NCBI GenBank assembly: GCA_930367215.1 | Contig: OV884059.1 | Coordinates: 153,944,511-154,008,510, forward strand | Direction of reading: 5' to 3' | Origin: Pollenia angustigena | Taxonomy: Eukaryota > Arthropoda > Insecta > Diptera > Polleniidae | Length of the DNA stretch: 64,000 nt | Shown here: positions 57,834 to 64,000 of the stretch, piece by piece | Layout: each line of letters begins with the position of its first letter | Numbering within the stretch: position 1 is the stretch's first letter | Made by a program: the position numbers and the translations under genes | The notes under the pieces: model-generated | Database searches by the model: none | Told to the model about the DNA's origin: nothing | What the model saw: the letters and a program-made list of their open reading frames with translations, nothing else

Positions 57834-57990
57834 AAATGTCATTTTTGTTATTCATACGACCAATTTCACCAAGTTCAGTTAAAATTAACTATCAGTTATA
57901 ACTGTCAAAAACATTGTTGGCTTAAATTAACTTGGTGAAATTGGCAGATGTTTTTTGAATAAAAATTCGTATGATTAACAACATTTTTTA
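57834..57990. mobile_element. Small stem-loop MITE
   Basis: ccaatttcaccaagtt (57860-57875) and its exact complement aacttggtgaaattgg (57929-57944). Weaker pairing continues outwards (tcatacga/tcgtatga). A second internal pairing, gttaaaattaac, is present. No coding content. Confidence 0.65.
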
Positions 57991-58253
57991 CAGCTTTTTC
58001 AATTTTTCTTAAGTTTTTGTCAAAATTACACAGATGTTCATCGGGATATGGTTTAACTTTACTCCATCTTTGATTTTCTTTTCGTTAATAGGTGTTGTAT
58101 CAGGATATGGTGAAAAATTACAGTATCCCGTAACATATTTTGGCCATTTTCGTTGATGACTCTTTTTGAACGGATCAATCAACTCTGCTGTTATAGCCTG
58201 GCCAGGTCATAGCAACTCAAAACGCCTTTGACCTCATCGAATACACGGGTATT

Positions 58254-58460
58254 TTCTGACAATCGCAAAACGCTTAACATTGGCGATTCTGACTTAAGAT
58301 CGCAAATTAGGTGTTCTGTAAATCGCAATAGCAAGAAGTTTGGCGACTTCAAATTGCGAAAGTAAAAAACTATGGCAGATCGCAAGCTTAACGCACGAGT
58401 TTAAGAACACCATAAAATAAATCTGGCGTTTTGCGATTTCAAATGGTGCGATTGTCAGAA
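58254..58460. mobile_element. MITE with 14-bp TIRs
   Basis: ttctgacaatcgca (58254-58267) and tgcgattgtcagaa (58447-58460) are perfect inverted repeats. The words cgcaaaacg and gatcgcaa recur inside in both orientations. The minus-strand 64-codon frame is the element translated. Confidence 0.7.
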
Positions 58461-58944
58461 CATGGCCGATTAATCATATGTATGCCAAAAAGATTTCTTT
58501 CGGACAAAGTTTTTCATTTTCTACGCAGAAATAATGAGAAACAATTACATATGTAGTTATGTTACCAGATGTCTAAATTTTTCGTCATGAGTAAATAATA
58601 ATATCCCGTACTCAAAATTGCAATCCCTTCGGGTCCCAATGTTACCGAAAAGCGTTCCCGTTCTCGAAAATTGTGTAAATAATAGCGGTTTTAAAAGAAA
58701 TTGTTTCTCCTTCTTCTTGCATAAAACGGGTCACACCAAAATGTGTATTTATAAAGTGACCTCAGTACTACAACAATGCAACAATAGAAAAAACATCAGG
58801 CATTTTGATACTAGAATTGAGACGTAAAGTGTCACTTTATATTATAAAGTTATTAAATTATAATCCTTTTTCTTCGACCTTTTTTATTAAATTTTATACT
58901 TTATTAAATTATTTAAGCTTAAGGTGACTTTTTAAAAAAATTAA

Positions 58945-59240
58945 TTAAAATGATTAGTATTGTGGTTATTTTGTTGAACTATTTATGGTTTTTAATCCAA
59001 ATTTTTAATATTTTTAATTAGGCTTAAGTTCATCAAATTTAATTTTCATTAAATTATTTTTATGAAGAAATTTTACAACATGAAAATGAATTAAAATTTA
59101 CTGATAATTTTTCATTCTTGACTCAATCTGGGCTCGAACCCAGGCGTTTTTACGGACAGGTTACCCTGACATGTTTCGATTGCAACCACTCAATCTCCTT
59201 AGAGGGCTTGCCGTTTAACACTCGCAGCCATCGACGACTG
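58945..59240 (-). mobile_element. tRNA-headed element, copy 2
   Basis: The minus strand from about 59213: D-arm GATT-gagtggttgc-AATC, then T-arm CTGGG-TTCGAG-CCCAG, a perfect 5-bp stem with a B-box loop. The body (aattaggcttaagttcat) and the inverted-repeat arm (atttatggtttttaatcc at 58983) are shared with the copy at 35075-35415. The anticodon arm is not intact, and no functional tRNA is claimed. Confidence 0.65.
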
Positions 59241-59299
59241 CTGACGTCATTAGTCAAACATCAATCCTTAAACCAAATTGTATCATTCAAAGCAAATTT

Positions 59300-60630
59300 C
59301 GATCTACCAAAGGTTAAATAGAACTATTACAAAAAAGCTTTATAAAATACATAACGGAAATTTAGCTCATAGAATAAATTCGAAAAATGAAAAATGTTGA
59401 ATATAATATAAAGTAACCTTCGGAAGGAAATAATTCCCATTATAATTTAAATTTAAAAATTCCTCATTTATTTCTGAAAACAGTTTTAGTTTTAGTAATT
59501 ATGCAATTTGACAAAATCTTCCTGTAATAAAAATTAAAAATTTAATTTTAAATTTATTTAGAAAAATTCCAAAAAAAAAAATCAAAAGCAATTATGTATT
59601 TATAATTCCAAAAAAAACTTTCCTAAACTTTTAAGCCTCTATCTCTCTATTTCTCTCTCTGCAATTACAACAATTGATACAAAAAAACAATAAAAATAAT
59701 AAGACATATATACACGTAGAAGGAAGATCAAATAACCATGATTAAAATATAGTATTTTTCTATATGCTGCTGCTGCTGCGGCTGCTACTGGCTACCTCTT
59801 CTTAGACTTACAGCAAACTAACGACCATTTTTAGTAGGGGGTATAAAATGTTTGACTAAAACGATGATTGTTAAGGCCGCCAGCTACCAAGGAGGTTTGT
59901 TTCCTTGTGAAAAGCAATACAAAACGTTTATATTATTAATAATAAAAAATGAAAATACTCTTTGTATGATAAAAACAACAGCAGCAATGGCAACGAGCAA
60001 CATTTATTATGGTTTGCTACTTTTAACTACTGCTAATGCTGATGTCCAGTACAGTGATTATTGTTGTTATGACGATGATGATGTTGTTGTTGTTATTGCT
60101 TGTGTTCGAGTGCATGTTTTTGTGCAGCTAAATCTGTTTGTTGCAGATGCCTAATCATTTATGCTTCCAAAAAGATCAATGATGCCAACTAAAGGAAAAA
60201 AACTAAACACCATGTAACTTGTTTAAGAAAAAAACACTGCCAGTTGTATTCGATTATACAAGCGAGCAAACAAGTCGTATGTTTGTCTGTCTGTTTGTCT
60301 TCCTGTCAATGCGAAGGTATGAATAAGACTTTTTGGTTGGTTTGTTTTTAAAAACAGTGGGATAGAAGCAATTTTTTGGCCAATTTCAAAAATTCAATTA
60401 AATCCTCAAAGTAGAATTTCATGTTCCATTTTTTTTTTTTTTAAATCTTTAAAAATTTCTTTAATTTTTATTTTTTTTTTACATTTTGCTGCAATGTGTG
60501 AAGTTGCATTGTGCATACAATAGTTTGCTTTTTAGCTCCTAACAGCAACAGTTAAGTTAAATATAAGATAAGTACCTATGTAACAAGTTGTTCACTTGGG
60601 CATATGTTTATATCGTATTGTTTATTAGTT
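59300..60630. other. Non-coding, simple-sequence rich
   Basis: ctg triplets at 59768-59785, gat/gtt triplets at 60068-60095. The 100-codon frame 59852-60154 includes homopolymer stretches read from these triplets (DDDDVVVV) and is not supported as a gene. T-runs at 60430-60480. Confidence 0.4.
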
Positions 60631-63245
60631 AGAAATAGAGATGGGAATTATTCCCAGGTGGGAAATTCTATTTAAATTAAAGTTTAGTTAAAATATTTTG
60701 AATTTAAAATTTTTCAAGTAAATTCCCCTACAAAATAAATCAAATTTTCATCTATCTTGAAAGTTCTAAAAATGTTCTAAAATTGGATATTTTGTGTCTA
60801 GGTGTCAAATATTTCTAAGTAAGGAGGACATATTTCGTAGAGAAGAGTGGGTTATATTTTCGGAATTCCAAATATAGTTTATCTAGTTTTGGCGTAGACA
60901 AAAAACATCCGAAAAATCCCCAAAATTGGATACTAATAAACTGAAGTCGAGCGACATTAAATAAAACGCTTATTCAACGTCAAAATATTTCTTGCACCGA
61001 AATAATGTCTTTATTTGGAAATTGTTTGCATAACGACCTGTACCCATGTTCTGAAACTTAAGTGATCGAAAAGATGTGAAACAAAATATTCCATCGTTTC
61101 CCGAAAAGTGAGAAAAAGTGTGTCTGTAAATCATGTCGAAAACTATCAAAAGAGTTTACGTCGTTACGTTATAAATGTCATAATATTTTACTCGAAGCAG
61201 TTGTGACATTGCGAAGCCAGTAACACATATTGTTGACGGCGACCAAAATTTACAAAAATTTAAAATTTTTTACCGACGGCGGCAAAAATAGTACCGTCGG
61301 CTATAACAAATAATGTAAAATGCGACCTTCATGTTTGTTGTTTGCACGCGAGCTTTCAAAACATTCGTATATTTTAAAAAAATTTCAAAAGCAAAATAAT
61401 TTTACAATGAAAAATGTGCCAAGAACAAAATATTATTATTATTATACATAATTTGCATTTTTAATTTTTTTTTTAGTGTTAAAATTTTTTCTCGCCCCAT
61501 TTTTATTCGTGAGTATATTTGGCAGCTCAAAGCGGGAACTTTTTTCACAAAAATAGGTGTGTTGGAGTACTTGTACAGTAAAATGCAGTAAAGTAAACTA
61601 AAAAATTTTCTCTCACAAAAAGCTGTTGTCCAAAAAAGTACGCAAACGCAAAATTTGTAAAAATTCGTAAAATAAAGGCAACAGCTGATGGCAAATAATT
61701 GAAGTGTTGAAAAATATTGACAGTGTTAATTTGACACTTTTGACTACTTAAATCGTTTTCTTATCGGTACTCGATTAAATACTTTTTATAACACGAACAT
61801 TTTTGGAAAATACAAACAAACTATTTTATGTAATCTTTCATATTTGTTTGTTTTTTATTTTATTTGATTTTACTTATTTGTAGCTGGTTAAATTATTAAA
61901 AAGAACATGACAAATTTTTTTGCTATTGATTACTTAAGTACCCAAATACTTCACACTTTTACAACTCTAAAAAAAATTAACATAACAAAAAAATGTCGAA
62001 AGTTTGTATTTAGCCAAATAAATACTTTACAAACAAGTTTAATTAATTAATATTTATTCACTTTTTGTTTTGGTTTAATTTTATTTCAACTTTTCTTTTA
62101 TTTAACAATTTTTTCACAATTTGTATGCTTTTTATTTGTTAATTTTGTTTGTTTACTTTTTGAAACATATGTTTTTTTGATTTACTAAACTTTACTGCAA
62201 AAATTTCTGCAGTAAAAATGTATAAATACTCAGACAAGAACTGTCACTTTTCGCTCTCATTTTAAGTCCTCATTTACTGCATTTTGTGTACTCTTACGCA
62301 ATTTCGTAAAATGCAGTAAAGTTTAGTAAAAATAGTAAAAACTTTTGTGTTCTCGAAAGCAACTATTGTTGCAGACACACTTTTTCAGTAAATTGGCGAG
62401 TGATTTCCTTACGTAACAGCTAGTACTCGCCAAAAAAAATTACAGATACAGTTTAGTGAGAAAAACAGATGTTTGTTTCAATATATGGCATGTTTGTTTC
62501 ATTTCACACATTTCAATCGAAAAGTTTCTCGACGCGAGAGTTACAGAACACGCGCACTGGACTTTCACAGAAAAGCTGTTCAAATAACAACTGATGCATC
62601 AGGGAGAAATGTCAAAAATGGTGAATGCTTGTTCTAAATATGTACTAATAAAAAACTATTAGTACGAATTCGTTAAAATTTTGTATCATCAATTTTTATG
62701 ATACATAACAACGGAAAGAATTTTTACTAAATAACCAGAAAATATGGCTTGAACCAAGAAAATTTAGAATGATTTTCGTCCAAGCCAACAATTTCTTATT
62801 CTAAATATATGTGCGGCTTGGTTTAAGCAAAAAGTTTTTACTCAAAGCGAACAAAAATTCGAACACAGAAAAAAATTCACTTTCATTCTATGGCTACTTT
62901 AATCCAGTTTTTGTTGCTCTATATATCTTACAAAATAGCAAGAAAAGTCTGCTTAATTAAAACCATCCGTTTCTCGAATTTAAACATTTTATTTGTAGAT
63001 GCAGAAATCTTTTCTTGAATTGAATAAAGTTTAATGTTTTCAAAAATTTTCTCATCATACACCTAAGTCAATTGCTTTAGGAAAATATTTCTTAAAAAAC
63101 TTAAGAAATTATAACTCAATTTAAGTAAATAAATTTTAAGTTTTCTAGAAAACAAGCAATACTTACTAGATTCAACTACTGTAATAATTTTATCCTAAAC
63201 AACAGAATCTTGTAATAAGAAAAAATGTCTTGAAATACTTACGTA
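60631..63245. other. Non-coding with small hairpins
   Basis: tttactgcatttt (62272) and aaaatgcagtaaa (62309) form a hairpin, and aaaatgcagtaaagt also occurs at about 61577. ccgacgg/ccgtcgg near 61273-61310 is another short inverted pair. These hint at repeat ends, but no complete element could be delimited. No ORF over 60 codons. Confidence 0.35.
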
Positions 63246-63249
63246 TGTA

Positions 63250-63675
63250 CCCTGCAAATAAAATTGGACCACCTGACCCATTTTGATAAAATGGACTACT
63301 CCATGGACTAGTCCGATGTAATGCAAGCATGGACCATGTCATTGTTAAAAAGTGTTTGTAGTGAGACGACATGTCTTCGTTTTTTAACGACATGCTTTCG
63401 TTTTTAAACGACTTCAAAACTAATCCTCTTGAGTATACCATGGAGTAGTTTTAAAACTACTCCTAAGTGGTCCAAAGGTGGGTTATATACCATGGAGTAG
63501 TTTTAAAACTACTCCTTAGTGGTCCAAAGGTGGGTTATATGGTCCTCTCCTAGGACATCGTAATGTTAAATAGACCAGGTTTTTTCCATACGTTTGGGTT
63601 ACTTTTGGACTAGTCCTGGTCCCTTGTGGACTACTCTTTACACGCGTGTTTGGACTGGTCCTATTATTTGCAGGG
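63250..63675. mobile_element. MITE with TA target and tandem core
   Basis: The left end ccctgcaaataaaattggac and right end gtcctattatttgcaggg are inverted repeats, with TA on both sides (63248-63249, 63676-63677). Words such as ggactagtcc and actactcc recur inside, in both orientations. Two tandem copies of a 52-bp unit lie at 63434-63537. No transposase. Confidence 0.75.
63434..63537. repeat. 52-bp tandem duplication in MITE
   Basis: The unit tataccatggagtagtttta onward starts at 63434 and 63486, with a single difference (cctaagtgg against ccttagtgg). Each unit contains the palindrome ggagtagttttaaaactact. Confidence 0.85.
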
Positions 63676-63677
63676 TA

Positions 63678-64000
63678 TGTCTGCATACAGCTGCGTATGC
63701 AGCGAAAAAGCGAGAAACGCGTGGTGTGCACCTCCAGCTTTAGTTACACACATGGCGGAATAAGCAGGTGGCATCGTTACGGCAACAAATACAACATTAC
63801 AACAAAAATGGATATTATATCACCGTTTACGTCAAAAAATACTTTAAACAAAAATCAAAGCGTGCCGCTGAACGTGATGAAATAAATAAATTTTTAGCCA
63901 ATTTTTATTAAATTATGGTCAATATCTTATTTATTTTAATTTAAAATTATCAAAAACTTTAATAAAATACAATAATCACAGCACAAAACGTGGACTTTTT
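63678..64000. other. Unclassified end of window
   Basis: A 79-codon + strand frame (63646-63885) begins inside the MITE and shows no domain. The composition at 63690-63780 is more balanced than the surroundings, so a repeat or exon reaching beyond the window is possible, but nothing decides this. Confidence 0.3.

Noticed and set aside
59852..60154. 100-codon + strand frame with DDDD and VVVV runs
   Set aside because: Generated by gat/gtt triplet repeats; no domain, no splice signals.
63646..63885. 79-codon frame at window end
   Set aside because: Starts within the terminal repeat of a MITE and shows no recognised domain; kept only as an unclassified region.

Overview
The window is AT-rich, intron/intergenic-type eukaryotic DNA, most likely from a higher (schizophoran) fly. 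The evidence is: a mariner lineage and Tc1 transposase typical of Diptera; a jockey-type LINE fragment; coding sequence of the Asn/Thr/Gln/His-homopolymer type common in fly transcription factors; fly-like repeats built around a short 'gtccatccgtccgtc' block; and no bacterial gene structure. I cannot assign a genus from sequence alone.

Host genes are almost absent. The one convincing host coding segment is a + strand exon at 14374-15370. It encodes a low-complexity protein N-terminus, ends in a good splice donor, and is followed at 16454/16455 by either a 51-nt in-frame micro-exon or a recursive (ratchet) splice point. Its remaining exons are not recognisable here, so much of what lies downstream may be intron.

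The rest is a dense, layered transposon landscape. 0.8-5.3 kb: 5'-truncated LINE, a stem-loop repeat, a dead mariner, and an intact Tc1-like transposon (3626-5275) with a full DD34E transposase and 211-bp terminal inverted repeats. 5.4-7.1 kb: a hAT-like element carrying nested inverted repeats. 9.6-11.8 kb: a foldback element, a mariner shard and a pogo-like MITE. 13.0-13.7 kb: a hAT MITE with a palindrome inside it, then another MITE. 15.7-21.3 kb: MITE, an 86-bp-arm hairpin, and a hAT element containing a second one. 23.8-27.5 kb: a four-level nest of elements. 30.5-31.8 kb: a mariner inserted in the second copy of the foldback element. 33-34 kb: dead mariner and a dispersed repeat. 35.2-37.7 kb: tRNA-like SINE head, then a MITE split by a hAT element that is itself split by another element carrying a second tRNA-like head. 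39.7-47.2 kb: four hAT elements, two of them head to head with transposase remnants. 48-52 kb: another dead mariner and a 2.1-kb TIR element containing a Ty3/gypsy tail. 52-59 kb: dispersed repeats, a duplicated block with a MITE in only one copy, and a second SINE copy. 63.3-63.7 kb: a MITE with an internal tandem repeat.

The main biological story is the stratigraphy. Many insertions keep exact target duplications, and several have an uninterrupted copy of the same target elsewhere in the window, so their order can be read directly. I see no CRISPR array, operon or bacterial-type system. All homology statements come from reading motifs by eye; no database search was run.
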